DNA of 64,000 bases from Proales similis (Eukaryota; Rotifera; Eurotatoria; Ploima; Proalidae), in assembly GCA_019059635.1 (NCBI GenBank), contig JAGVRJ010000013.1, positions 992,001 to 1,056,000 of the forward strand. Direction: 5' to 3'. Below, piece by piece: positions 1-13,771 of the stretch. Each line of letters begins with the position of its first letter. Position 1 is the first letter of the stretch. A program made the translations under genes and the position numbers. The notes under the pieces were generated by a model, which was given only the letters and a program-made list of their open reading frames with translations, had not been told where the DNA came from and did not search any database.

Positions 1-1
1 C

Positions 2-1654
2 GAACTGGACGCTTTGACGATTGCACCGGTGCACTTGCAACCTCCTCGAGAGCCGCATAATAGAACCAACGAGCTGTTGTTCCAGCAAATAGCTGAAATA
101 AACAAGAAAGCGAAGATCAGGAATATTCATTACATCGAGCGCTACTTGAACAATCCGTCCGCCGCTACGACCGTATTTAATTCAACTGCCAAGCCAAATT
201 ACGCGCTGGACGAATCGCGTCTCTTGGTCATTCTAGTTCAAGTTCATTCGCGAGTGAAATACCTTGAGTCGCTGATCGACTCGCTCCGAGCCACCAAGTA
301 CATTAACGAGACTCTGGTCATTTTTAGCCACGACATTTACTCGAATGAAATGAATGAGCTGATCGCTGGCGTCGAGTTTTGTGCCGTATGTAAAGCAAAA
401 GCAAAATTAGCTTCCGACTTGTTCCGACCCTCTTTTGTTTGCAGACTCTTCAAATTTTCTATCCCTATTCTATGCAACTCTTTCCGAACGAGTTTCCGGG
501 CCAAGATCCACGCGACTGTCCGACGAAAATCGGCCGCGCCAAGTAACTGTCACACACGACCAGAATAGGACAGACGTCAAGAGAACTTTCTTCTTGATTT
601 TAAAGGGCATTGAAATCTGGCTGCCAGAATGCCGCCTATCCGGACACATATGGCAATTTCCGCGAGGCCAAAGTTGTACAAATCAAGCACCATTGGCTGT
701 GGAAGGTTGGCATTTCAGTTGGGCGCGTGATCGATGCACTTCTGATTGTTCTGCTTTAAGCTAAGTTTTGTTTTCGACCGACTCGAGTCCACCCGCGCCA
801 TTCCTGACCTGCCCGTGCTGCTGCTTGAAGAGGACTATTTCCTTATGCCCGACTCTTTACATGTGCTACGAAAGCTGACCGAAAAGTAAGAATTTAAGAA
901 CGGCCAGACAGCAACAGCGGCTGCAGTTGAGCTTTTGCTTGAAAAGAATTCTCAGTGACATCGACGTAGTCTCGTTGGCCTATTTTGTCAAGTCAAAGCA
1001 AAACCTCAAAATGGACTTGTTGCACAAGTACGCCAAGGCGATGTGGCACTCGTCCAGCCACAACACTGGCCTGCTGTTGACCAGAACCCAATGGAACATG
1101 CTCGTCCATTGTGAACATGTAAAATTTCACTCCAACCTCAAGAGGCTCGATCGCTCACTCTGTTTCTCAGACATTCTGTACCTATGACGACTACAATTGG
1201 GATTGGACGTTCCAATATTTGAGTCAGAACTGCTTCAAGCTTCCGCTTGTGTCTATTTACCCGGTAAGTCAGGTCTATCGACCAAAGAACTTAATCCTCA
1301 AACTTGCGCTTCGAAGATCAACTCTCGAGTTATTCATCTTGGCGAGTGGTAAGCGCACCCTTTTCAACTCATTCTCGATCGTTTGCGGCTAAATCATGGA
1401 CAAACGCAATTCGCAGCGGTACTCATCACAAAGGAAAGAACTGCGACGTGCACTCGAAGATCGCGCAATTGAAATCGTTAATTCAACAAAAAGAGACTCA
1501 AATGTACCCGGACAAGTTCGAATTGACCACAGTGAGCGGCGGCATCCGCAAACTCAAAAAGTCCAACGGCGGTTGGTCTGATCCGCGCGACCACCAGCTG
1601 TGCAAAAGTTTTTTCCACAAATCTACAAATTACTCAATAAATTTGCATCTCTGA
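2..1654 (+). CDS. MGAT2: Alpha-1,6-mannosyl-glycoprotein 2-beta-N-acetylglucosaminyltransferase (3' part)
   Basis: Golgi enzyme that adds GlcNAc to the alpha-1,6 arm mannose and so starts complex N-glycan branching. The start lies outside the window; 410 residues remain. Eight exons join in frame: 2-385, 445-542, 606-705, 761-885, 956-1118, 1171-1263, 1317-1348 and 1417-1654. Joined, they give the family landmarks in order: LVILVQVHSR, FSHDIYSNEMNELIAG, QLFPNEFPGQDPRDCP, ALKSGCQNAAYPD, REAKVVQIKHHWLWK, the acidic LLLEEDYFL that corresponds to the metal/donor-binding motif, TYDDYNWDW, HLGECGTHHKGKNC and the C-terminal GGWSDPRDHQLCKSF. The conserved cysteines of this GT16 family are mostly kept. 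The N-terminal signal anchor would lie upstream. An AATAAA overlaps the last codons at 1636-1641. Confidence 0.95.
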
Positions 1655-1922
1655 CCCTTGAGGCCAGCAGAACGTTCGTATCCAATCAGTTAAGTCCCTT
1701 GCCTGCAATTGCTGGCCTCCGCTCGACGATGAATTTTAAAAGTCTCGAGTAGGAAAAAATGTTTAATTGCACAAGTCGTAAAGAAGGGACAATATGTATG
1801 AAAAATCAAATCTCCGAGTAAATCGTCAAAGTGAATGAAATTCTAGTTCAATTTAGTTCGTAGCGCATGCGCAAACCTAATTACAACTTTCTCACTGCTA
1901 ATTGAGCTATTTGGCTTGCGCT

Positions 1923-3503
<1,581 letters not shown>

Positions 3504-5094
3504 AAACGCATTATCTAAATGAAATAAAGAATAATCGTCTGCAGCCAGATAGAACGACGAGTTCGACAAAGAGGCTGCTCTCAAGAAAATCCCGCAAAAG
3601 CCTTCTTTCGCTCGTCTTGCTCCGAGGTTCATTCGTCTAACAAATAGACAGAGAGCGCTCAATGCATAAACGAGCTGTAAGCGTCAGAATGCAAAATTTA
3701 ATTCTCATTGCCCAACACACACACACACACATACTCACAGAAGACTCGAAGAAGCGAAGGAGTAAACAAAGACGAGTCGCGTTTTATAGAGCTAATGCAG
3801 CAAGACTTGAGTCTATCTGACTGACTTAAGACTTCCGTTCAAATCTTGTTTGTCAAATTCGGCTTGAGGCAAATAGATTTTGATCAGACATGACACAATT
3901 TAGAATGTTACGCTTCATGGCCTCATGCGCTCGATCGGCTCAGGTCGGCTTTATGAAGATGATACAAGTAGGGACCGAGCTGCCTTTCGAATTAATAATT
4001 GATAGGCCCTTGATCGCTTGATTGACATCGAACATAATTGCAAATTGTGCAAAATTCTTGTAGAAAATTAAAAGCCGCACCAAAGCGTGGCGCCAAGAGG
4101 CCACAGAATTGCGTTTAAAACAAAAAATCGAAATTAACATGTCAGTAACGCGATAAGAGTCATTATTTCTGAAGCGGAAATCAGAATTTGCCATCAGGCT
4201 TCGTCGACATGGAAAAGAAAATGCAAAGCGTTGGAACGAAACAGCCTCCAATGAGCCCCCGGATCGATATTAATTAGACTGAAGCTCCCCACAGAGTGCG
4301 TCTGGATGGGCTCGCTGCCAGAGCCAGCTGGCGTGTCACTGCATTTTACGTTCTCTCTTTCCGCTTGGCTTTACTTTCTCGTCGGGCCGAAACGGGCCAA
4401 TTTCGTCTAGAGGCACCTCGAGGGCTTGTTTAAGGTTTGGTAATAATTTATTGCGTCAAGCTCCGATTAGATGTCAATATGCAAAGAGAAGCGTTTAGAG
4501 ATAAAAAAGGAACCAGTGGAAGCAGGTGAGGCGGAAGGAGCCGTGGATAATTATTTTGGAACTAAAGAGAAGAATCATCGATTGGCTAATTCTCTTCTCT
4601 CTCGTTCTCTTTCTGTGCTTCAGGCTCAAACCACATCATGTGGCATTTTGCAAGCCCCTTTGTCGTTGTTGCTGATCACATCGCGGAATAAGCTCGCGAT
4701 CCGTTTCCCACACATACACACGCACTCACACAAATGCATACATTCGTGTGTGTGTGCTCATCAAGCATTTTGCATTATAATAATAATAATTTAAAATCGA
4801 CGGCTTTTCCGATTCTTCATTGATTGGGCTGCTTCCATTTACTCGATCTGAAGGCCGAACTAGACAGTTAGACAGAGAGGCGGAGAGCATCGTTGCGATT
4901 TTCATCGGGCCAGAGCAGATGAGAGTTGACTTGCGGGGGCCAACTTGTGTTGAAGAAAACAGCCGCATTTGCTACTTGAACTAACTGCGCCTACTCGTCA
5001 CAGTGGCATCAAGTCTGTTGCTCTAATCTGCAGCAACAAGCGTATTATAGGCATTATAGCCGAAAACCGAACTAGTCAAAAACGCGATTAAGCA
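3504..5094. other. Non-coding spacer between RXR and BRE1 (divergent promoters)
   Basis: Two divergent genes start at its edges, so it should hold both promoters and 5'UTRs. A short CA repeat lies near 3717-3730 and a CA/TG-rich tract near 4709-4755. Open frames here (minus 3940-4251, plus 4471-4794) show no recognisable protein features. A stretch at 4471-4525 reads like a short coding exon (containing IKKEPVE, then a GTGAGG donor), but no partner exon was found. Confidence 0.5.
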
Positions 5095-7854
5095 ATGAGC
5101 TCAATGGTGTCGAACAGCGCCAAGCGTAGCGCCGCCAACGAGCCAAGAGCCGACGACGAGGAGAATGGCGATTGCAAGCCACCGGCGGAGAAGAAATCGT
5201 TCATGGTGATCGAGTCGCCCATCAAACTTGAGACGATCGCCTCGGCCGAGGACCTGGATGCCAAAGTGTTGCGCATTCAAAACAAAAATCTCAGCGAACG
5301 GCTCATTCAACGACAACGGCTCGAGTCGGAGCTACGCGACAAGATTGATCAGCTGCAGAACCGAAAGATGATGGACGACAACAAAATCTGCATCGTGGAC
5401 CGATACTGGACTCAGCTGGACGAGGAGCTTCGGCTCATGGTCGAACGATTCGCTCATCAGGACGAGGCGGTCAACGGCGCAGTAGAAGCCGGCCAGCACG
5501 TCAGAGGCTTTCTCTCCAAGCTCAACGAATGGGACAAGGTCGAGCTAGAGGAGAGTCTCAAAGAAAGAGTGAAATTCACCACCCAGATTCTGGCTCGTCT
5601 GGTCGCTTCGTTCGACAAGATGAACGGGCGCTACGACCAGCTCTACGCCAAACTCGCAGAGAACAGTGACGATCTAAAGCAGCAGCTGCACAGTGAGAAC
5701 AAACGACTCAACACGCTGCTCGACAAATGCCAGCACGATTTGCACTCCTATTCGCTTCGGGTAAGCTCATCTGGCCATTTTGCGTGTCGCTGCTCGCTGA
5801 CTGAAAAAGATTCAAGTTCAAAGAGGCAGAGGACCAGCTGACGCTGAACGAGAGCGAGATCAAGGAGCTGAGGACGCGCAACAACGAGCTCGAGTACGAA
5901 ATGGAACGCTACATGAACAAAGCGTTCAAGCTCGACAAGCAGCTGGCTGAGACTCTGGTCAAACTGAATCAGGCGCAGAAGAGCGAGAACAGTCGCGTCG
6001 ACCAGAACGGTCATTTGGTGATGCAGAATCACATTGGCGCGAGTAATCAGGCCTCGCAACCAAACGCCGCCAAGCAAGTAAACGGAGAAGATCAGAAGAA
6101 GGTGAGGAAAGTTGACGCAAGTCGAGAACGTTAGTAACGAGACCGAATAGATGAAGGAGCTCGAGTTCGAACTCGAGCAGCAGAAAGAACTGTCTGCCAG
6201 TCGATTGGCCGAGCTGGAAAAAATGAACAAAGAAATCCAGACGAGCGTGAAGCAGATCGAGAATCTGAAGCATGATGTAAGAACGGCCGACTGTGTGTGT
6301 GCGTGCGTTGTTTTTGATTGAAATTTGTTTGTTAATTAGATGAAAATCCTGAGCGCCGAGTCAACCTCGGAGCACTCGAGCGAGTACAAGTCTCTGCAGG
6401 CCAAGTACTCTTATGTGATCAACGACAACAGTCGCCTGAAACAGGTGCTTGAAGACTCGCGCTCGCTGCTCGACTCGGTGCGTCAGAGCTTCCATCGTCA
6501 ACTCGAGCAAGTAGAGAGCGAAGAGCTGGCGCAGCAAAAGAAACTCAGCGTGCAGCTACTGCAGCTGGAAGAGCAACTGGCCCAGGCAAAGAAAGAGAAC
6601 GATCTGCTTCGCATTGAGTTCGAGCAGAATGTGGCCGCCAACGAGCAAACAGGGCCCATAAACAAAGAGATGCGAAGTCTGATAAGCACACTGCAGACAA
6701 ACAACAAGCTGCTCAAGTCGGAGAATCTGCGCCTCAAAAAGCGAGTGGAAGAGATTCAGCAGGAATGCGACAAGTCTAGATCGCACGGTGCCGGTGAGCC
6801 GGCCGATCGCGATGAAATGCTCGTGCAGCTGAATCAGAAGATGAAGCAATGCGAGCAAGACGTGAAGAGTGTGCTCGAGCTCTGCTCCAAAGGCGATTCG
6901 ATTGTGGCCGAAGAGCTTGACGAGGCGAGACAAGAGATAAAGCGCTTGCGAGAGACACTGGACAAGATGAAGTCGAGCAGCAAAGCGATCGTCTGCTCGG
7001 TCTCTACTGGCCCGTCGGACGAGGCCGCCAAGCGAATAAGAACACTCGAGGAGAAGGTGAGCGAGCTGCAGCGCAGTCTGAGCAACAAGAAGCAAGAAGA
7101 GTCGGCACTGCTCAACGACATGGAGATCACTGGCCAGGCGTTTGAGGACATGCAAGAGCAAAACATTCGTCTGATTCAGCAGCTGCGCGAGAAAGACGAC
7201 GCCAATTTCAAGCTTGTGTCGGAGCGCATCAAACTAGAGAATGTGCAGAAGCTGCTGCGCGACGAGAAGGAAATTTATGTTCAGCAAGTTGGCACGCTTC
7301 AAGAGCAGTACGAGAGCCAGTCGACTTTGACTAAGAAGCTCGAGGAGCAGGTTCAAGTGATGACACACAGCATTGGCGTGCTGGAGAAAGAGGTCGTTCA
7401 ACTGCAGCATGTGTGCGGCAGCTACAAGCGACAGGCAGTCGACAACGTGCAGCTGATTAATGATCTGCGCCTCAGCTCTCAAAAGTACTTGTATCAGCTG
7501 AAGGAGGCGCAGCAGCAGATCGCCGAGAAGAGCGAGCTGCTTAGTGCACAGTCGTTCAGCAGCAAACGCGCCCAAGAGGAAATCAAGCATCTGCACGCGA
7601 AAATTGAGCGGCAGAAGAAGTTCGAGACGGCCACTAGTCTTGACGAGGTGCTCAAAGAAGAGAACAGGGAGTACCGCGAGCAGCTGCGGTGTCCGTCCTG
7701 CAAAATAAAGCAAAAGGACGCCGTTCTGACCAAATGCTTTCACGTGTTCTGCTTCGACTGCCTGCAGAAACGATACGAGTCCAGGCAGCGCAAGTGTCCG
7801 AAATGCAACGCCAACTTTGGCGCCAATGACTACCGAAAAATCTACTTGTCCTAG
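5095..7854 (+). CDS. BRE1: E3 ubiquitin ligase BRE1 (RNF20/RNF40), histone H2B monoubiquitination
   Basis: With an E2 of the Rad6 type, BRE1 monoubiquitinates histone H2B during transcription and so promotes H3K4 and H3K79 methylation. Exons 5095-5760, 5817-6101, 6151-6276 and 6340-7854 join in frame to 863 residues; animal homologues are around 1000. Almost all of the protein is heptad-rich coiled coil. The last 50 or so residues are a C3HC4 RING: CPSC, CFHVFCFDCLQKRYESRQRKCPKC, followed by NDYRKIYLS, which matches the conserved C-terminus of BRE1. N-terminal segments such as LDEELRLMVERF also agree with the family. A CG-rich coding bias and the long last exon are typical of this window's housekeeping genes. 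Confidence 0.95.
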
Positions 7855-8470
7855 TCGCATCGAGCGCTGCAAATGCCTGGCCGCAGTCAATTAACAGAAA
7901 ACTTTACAGACAAACAGAGCCAACCAGGCAGTCAGAGCCAGCAATCGAAAACGCCTTTGAAACCAACATACACAAACGAATCGTTCAACTCAACCTGACT
8001 GGTTTGAATTATATTTGCTCTAAATCTAACACCGTATCGAACACAGCCCCAGCTGGCTGCTGCTCGTTACCTCACAAAATTATGGGCCATTTAGGATTGT
8101 AAATACAAAAAGCGTTCCAGTCTTGAGCCAATTCGATTCAGCGACCATCAAAATGACTTTGCGATTCCTTTCTTCATTTACAGCCATCTACGCTTTAGAG
8201 TCGGCCAGGACGATAAAATCACTTTTCTTTCATCTTCTTTATCTATTTCTTTTTTCTTTTTCTCTCTCTCTTTCACACACACACACACGCACAGGCACAC
8301 ACAAACTCTGTTGGGAGCATAATTTTGAACGATCAATCGTTTTTTAACGAAAGCACAAAAACAATAAAATTCGCTCGAAACTAGTCCTGCTCGGCAAATG
8401 TAATTAAATAAACCAAAAAAAAAGCAAATAGAAGACTTCTTTGTCCGAGTCTCAAAGCCTGTCGGTCTGA
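7855..8470. other. BRE1 3'UTR and KDM8 upstream region
   Basis: Contains AATAAA at 8364-8369, which likely ends BRE1, plus a pyrimidine tract and a CA repeat near 8273-8291. The next gene, on the same strand, starts at 8471. No convincing coding sequence was seen. Confidence 0.55.
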
Positions 8471-9894
8471 ATGGCCAATTTGACTAGAACAGAGAAAGAA
8501 GATTTAAAAACAGGCATGAGCGCCGAGCTGCCGTTTGAGCTCACTTCGGACCAGGTCGATTTTAATCGGCATATACACTCGGACGATGATCGCCTGCCTC
8601 CGTTCATTCACGAATACTTCACCGAGCTTAAGCGCGAGCTGCAGCTTGAATCGAGAAGCAATCTGAGACGATCTCTGTTCATGTGCGAGGTGCTTGTCGA
8701 CCACTCGTGGGAAATGCTCAACACCAACCTTTGGGTGTTTGTGGACGAAATTTGGCGATACGTGTACGGCTATGCGACTCTTTACAAAACTCTGTTTCTT
8801 CATTTCGAGCAGAGCGACATCGAGCAGAACGAAAGCCAGCTGATCGAGCTGTGTGATCGAGGCCTATTGATGAGCGGGCCATTGCTCGAGAGCCAGTTCA
8901 ATAAGATCATTCGGTCGCTGAATGACCGATTGAGTCCATCGCCCGAACCAGTTGAGCTGAGACCCACAAGCGAAGCTAAACGGATCAAGATTGATATTGA
9001 AAGTCGATACGCGTTGGAGGTAGAAGTCAGCCCGAGCATAGAAAGGTTTAAAACCGTTTACTTGGACACTGCCACTCCGTTGATAATTGACAAACAAATG
9101 GAGCACTGGAAGGCGTGCAGAGACTGGAGGTGAGTCTGAAATGCTTCCTCTCTCAAAAGGAGACCTTAGACCAGCTCCAATCCAGCCTTGAGTATCTGAT
9201 TAAGGTAGCGGGCAATCGAACAGTGCCAATTGAGATCGGCTCCAAATACACCGATCAAGACTGGTCGCAGCGTCTGATGACCATTCGCGAATTCATCGAC
9301 ACCTACATCGTTGATGCCGACGTGTCAGAAAAAGCCTACTTGGCCCAGCACAACCTCTTCGACCAGGTGACGCCTCCATTCAGCTCGTCTCAATCAAATG
9401 AGCAAACCAGATGATCTTGAGTTTAGATACCAGAGCTAAAGGAGGACATTTACGTGCCAGAGTACTGCACCTATTTGAGCAGTGCGGGCTCAGAAGACGA
9501 CGTGGACATAAACGCTTGGTTCGGTCCGGCCGGAACCATCAGTCCGCTTCATCAGGATCCGAAGCACAATTTCCTGTGTCAGGTTGAGTTTGAGCTTGTC
9601 GCTTCGCAGCCGACTCTATTTGACTTGGACGTTTAGGTTATTGGCAGCAAATATGTTCGTCTCTACGACGAAAAGTACTCGGATCGGCTCTATCCGAACG
9701 AGGGCAAGATTCTGCGCAACACAAGTCAACTGGACGTGGAGAACATAGACGAGAGTAGATTTCCATTGGCCAAGGACCTGCCCTATTGGGAAGGGGTGCT
9801 TGGGCCCGGACAAATGCTCTATATCCCGCCCCGTTGCTGGCACTACATTCGCTCGCTGTCGCTCAGCTTCAGCGTCAGCTTTTGGTGGAACTGA
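8471..9894 (+). CDS. KDM8: JmjC-domain oxygenase KDM8/JMJD5
   Basis: Fe(II)/2-oxoglutarate-dependent oxygenase of the JmjC class; the human protein is reported as an arginyl hydroxylase acting in the nucleus. Exons 8471-9129, 9186-9366, 9427-9582 and 9637-9894 give 417 residues, close to human size. The N-terminal half is helical. The second half carries [41 protein letters not shown] with the metal-binding His-x-Asp (HQD), [11 protein letters not shown], and the distal metal His in [21 protein letters not shown], which is also the conserved extreme C-terminus. All catalytic residues that can be checked are present, so the enzyme should be active. Confidence 0.95.
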
Positions 9895-9994
9895 ATCAAC
9901 TCGACGTGAACCCGCCCAATGAACAAATCTGCTCGTGTGCGCAATAATTATTCTTTGAACTCTAATCAAACGAAGCCGTTGTTCGGGGGGCGAA

Positions 9995-12900
9995 TTAAAA
10001 ATTTGAATTGTGCTGTAGCTGAGTCTTGATTTGCTTTGAGACCGACTCAATAAGTCTTAGCTCGTCTTTGCCGGGCTGGTTACTGCCGATGTCAAGTCGC
10101 GAAAACAGACTGCGGTCTTTTTTCAATCCTTCCTTGAGCCTTGACAAAGGAAAAGTTAGTCAAAGTGTCGTGTCGATGGCACTGGTGTCCAAGCTACTTG
10201 TCAAGGACGGCGAGGCACACGTTGGCCGACACTCGATTGTACTTGCTGTCCGGGCTGCCGAAATCTTTCAGATAAATCGACCACTCTTTGGTCAATATCA
10301 AGTCGATCAGCTATTCAGATTTGTGCGTTGATTGCTGAGGTCGGCTGCCACTGAGCTGAATTGAGCTTACTTGTCTGAGTTCGGCGAAGCAGAGCAAAAT
10401 GGTCTCGTTGTCCAGTCCGTTGATTCTCATCGAATGAGCGAATGCTGAATGAGATCAGCGGTTAGTCAAGGTGGGTGAGGACGACTTAGAACAGTTTTAA
10501 AAAAGACTCTTACTCTCACACTGAAGAAGATCAAGGTTGAGTTGCTCGACGGCGCCGAAATTCATCGCTTTCACCTCGGTGCTAAGCATTTGGTTGGTGA
10601 GTGCTTGGGCCACATGCTTGCAGGCTGAAATGCATGCGGTCTGAGCCAGTTTGCTCTGAGTCTTCAGTTAGACTTGGTCACTTTTGTTTTCTTAGTTAAG
10701 ACTAACCGGAAGATGATTAAACGACTCCAAAGTGGTGCCCAAAAAGCCCAGAAGCAGCTTGATGTAGTCAGATGCCAAGCCTTCTGACTCTTTCATGAGC
10801 CAGTTGAAGTTTTCTGAAAATGTTCGTCTTTCTAGACCAGAGCCAATCGAATGCGGCTGTTAAGAGTTGCTCACCCAGGTCGAGAAGTTGATCGATTTTG
10901 GCATTCAATAGGTCGTAAATGCGCGCCTCGGCTTCACTCCTCAGGTCCTTGAACACAGAAATGCCCTGCAGCTTGCCCGACTGCTTGGAAGAGCTCGCCC
11001 TTTGTGGTTGAGAATTCGTTCAGGAACGGAAGAGTCAATCTCGTGACGCAAATTACTTGATCACATCAAGAACGTGCCTCTCCAAGTACTCGATAGAACG
11101 CTCCAAGTAGATTGTGTTGACCACGATTTGCACCACTTGATTGAGCGAGACCTTGCCGATCAGCTGACGTATGTGCTCGTTCAGCTTCTCAGTGATGAGC
11201 CTGTTGGTCGGCTTGCGTATCATGTCGTCGAGCTCGGTTTGACTCGAGTTGAGGCCGTCGGCGAACTTGGCGCACTTGTTCACAAACTCTTTTATTTCGA
11301 TGAATATCTTGGGCACGCACGCGCTGTAAGGCATTCGCTTGATATATTTGTTGGGCGAGTCGGACTCGGCCGACTCTTCCGGAAAGTTGAGCATCGAATA
11401 TTTAGATTTGATGCTGGGATTCAACTTGCAGGGAAATATGCTCATCAGCTCTTCGTACTCGTTCTGCGTGTGCAGCTCCATGCAGCTGTAGTTGTCCTCT
11501 TCAAATATTTTGCCCAGTCTTTGATTGCACTCCTGAATTAGCTTGTCGTAGTACTTGTCTCTTAAAGCACGTTCGAGTGGTGGTTAGCTCGCCGATTCAA
11601 CCAGCAGAGGTCAACACTAACCTAATCTCCTTGAGCAAGTCGGACAGCTGGATGGTCGGAAATTGCACCTCCTCTATTGTCTGACAGAATAGAACCACCA
11701 TGATCTTGAACTCGAGCATCATGTCTGCATCTGTCAGCCGCTCCTAGCGTCAGCTACCAATCAGCTTTCGTTCAAACAAACAGAACGAAACGAAAGCAGG
11801 ACTTGCCATCACTTGACGAATCAAGTTGACCAGATTGGGCGATGCTTTCTGAAACAAATCGTCCATGAAGCGTTCATCGATTAGGCCCTCGGTGCTGCTC
11901 AGAATCTGATCCTCGATCATAAAGAACCTGTTTAAGCAATGAGCTGCGAAATGAAGCGTGAACACTGTGGCTAAATCGGCTTTACCCGATCACCCCGTGG
12001 AACAGAGTTTTGTAATTATCCAGGCTGAGAGTCTTCAGGGACAGCGGGATTAGCTGCAGTTTTGGCTGTTTGCGGGCTAAGTTTACCTCCAACGAGTTGG
12101 ACTGGTCCTTTGTCTCTGACCTCGCTTGGTTGACCTTGAGCACAAGTGGAAGCTGCCTTATTCTCTGATTCCGGTAGTATTCAGAAAAGTTGACTTTGGA
12201 GCCCTTAAGATGGATCGAGTCGCGAAAGATCAACAACTGACAAGAAATTGGCTCAATTTACCAAAACTTGATTCATATGCAGGTTTCTGTAGAGAGGCGA
12301 AAAATCGACGATATCAAACGGCAGCTTTAAATGAAACGACAACTCCAGAGAGAGACCGATAAATAAAACTGCAAAGAGAGAACGGACCTTTCCAGTTTCC
12401 TCGTCCACGCCCGACTGAGAGTTGAGCTCAGTTTCGAGCAGAAAGTATTTGCGGTCTATTTTCAGTCTACGAGCCATCTTGAATTGACGGCAAACGACTT
12501 CTCTCAGAACGATGCTTGGACGATTGGTGATTAGGTGGTTGTTACCTGAAGACTGGCCATCTTGCCCACAGCCACCGAGTCTTTTCGGATCGAGTCCAAA
12601 AAGTTCTTGAGCTCAGTGATGGTCTCCGCCTTGATTTTCTCCTTGAACAGCGGAATCGACTGGTGAATCGACTTTGAGAAGCGGTAGTTTTTCACGATCG
12701 GAAAGTAATTGTTCTCCAAGTCTTCGAGCAGCTTCAAGGCCGGGTAATAGTTCTTGGCGTCCATCTGCTGCTTTAGCTGCCGGTAAATGGCGAACACAGG
12801 CAGGTATCGGTTGAGAGTGTCTATCGACTGCAGAATGTTGTTTTGTCTTTTTGTCTCTTGCGCCAATAGTTCGATTTTCTCGATCATTGATTTGCCCGCG

Positions 12901-13333
12901 TCTTGAATTTTTTCGTTATTCTCAACCAGTTTGCCCTGAATTTGATTTTTTAAATAAGAAGCGCAGCCTATCTCTCAAGCGGCAGATTTACCTTTAGAAC
13001 AGCCGCGTCTTCCTTGATCGCCAGCAGCTCGTTGAATGTCTCGACGAATTTCTGATAATTTCCGCTGCACAGCTTCTCTATTTCAGCATCGTACTTCTTG
13101 ACCTGTTCGTCCAGTCGTTTGAGAAGCTCGTCGGTCTGATGGTTCTCGTAGGCGCTTCTTCAAAACGAATCGATTTAAGCAACTGCCTTCTCTTTTTTTC
13201 TGCGATTATTTCACTGCAAACTCTACCTCAGACATGAACTGAGTTGTCCTTCGGAAATCTCCAATTCTTTTACATAGTTTTGTACACTTTGCTGAGTGCC
13301 CGATGGTCTTTCGGTCGCATCGCTTTTCTTCAT
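9995..13333 (-). CDS. EXOC6: Exocyst complex component 6 (Sec15)
   Basis: Subunit of the octameric exocyst that tethers secretory vesicles to the plasma membrane; Sec15 binds Rab11/Sec4-type GTPases. Exon 1 is 13333-13227 (starting MKKSDATERPSG), followed by roughly a dozen short exons, ending in FSRLDIGSNQPGKDEL...QHNSNF at 9995. Recognisable blocks in order: ELLKRLDEQVKKYDAEIEKL, FNELLAIKEDAAVLK, the paralogue-typical YYPALKLLEDLENNYFPIVKNYRF, LKNFLDSIRKDSVAVGKMA, VVDFSPLYRNLHM, FFMIEDQILSSTEGLI, VPKIFIEIKEFVNKCAKFADGL, LDDMIRKPTNRLITEKL, VVNTIYLERSIEYLE and RSEAEARIYDLLNAKID. Exon boundaries between these blocks are approximate. The protein is a long helical-bundle rod without enzymatic motifs. 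Confidence 0.93.
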
Positions 13334-13771
13334 TTTGCCTTTGCTCTTCTCTCCTGCTCTCTTTTCTACTCGGTCCGAGTCTCCTTACACTTGACCGTAC
13401 AAGCAACAGGTGATCCTTAACAAGATCGTGAATATGAATTCGGCCGAATTGACAAATCACGAAACAGTCAACTTCAACTGGCTGACTGAGCTGATCGAGC
13501 GAGTGAGTGAATATCTCACTTGAAATTATGCGCGTTTTGAATGATTAGCCGCACAAACACACACACACGCAGCACATAGACGCACGCACACGACCGTTGA
13601 AAGACAAGGTAAAGTTCAGGACAAACTAATCAACTTCGTCAGCCAGATAGATAAAAAGTCTGAATTTCAATGCTTTTATATTTCGACACCGAGCAAAACA
13701 GAACGAGTCAAATGAGTCAGATCAGAAGAAAAACAACAACAGCAAAAATTTGCAGGGCTCTTATTAAATTT
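13334..13771. other. Spacer between EXOC6 start and DNAAF4 end
   Basis: Serves as EXOC6 promoter and DNAAF4 3'UTR. An ACAC repeat with hairpin-poor sequence lies at about 13555-13590. A short plus-strand open stretch starting at ATG 13433 (NSAELTNHETVNFNWLTEL) ends near a GTGAGTG donor-like site; no continuation was identified. Confidence 0.45.

Noticed and set aside
3940-4251. 103-codon minus-strand open frame
   Set aside because: No domain or composition typical of this window's proteins, and it lies in a divergent promoter region.
4471-4794. Open frame beginning with an IKKEPVE segment
   Set aside because: The first 55 bp resemble an exon with a GTGAGG donor, but no partner exon follows and the rest is low-complexity CA/TG sequence.
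6498-7890. Long minus-strand frames opposite BRE1
   Set aside because: Leu/Ser-rich shadows of the coiled-coil coding sequence on the plus strand.
13433-13510. Short plus-strand reading frame next to the EXOC6 start
   Set aside because: About 25 codons ending near a donor-like GTGAGTG, with no downstream exon found before DNAAF4.
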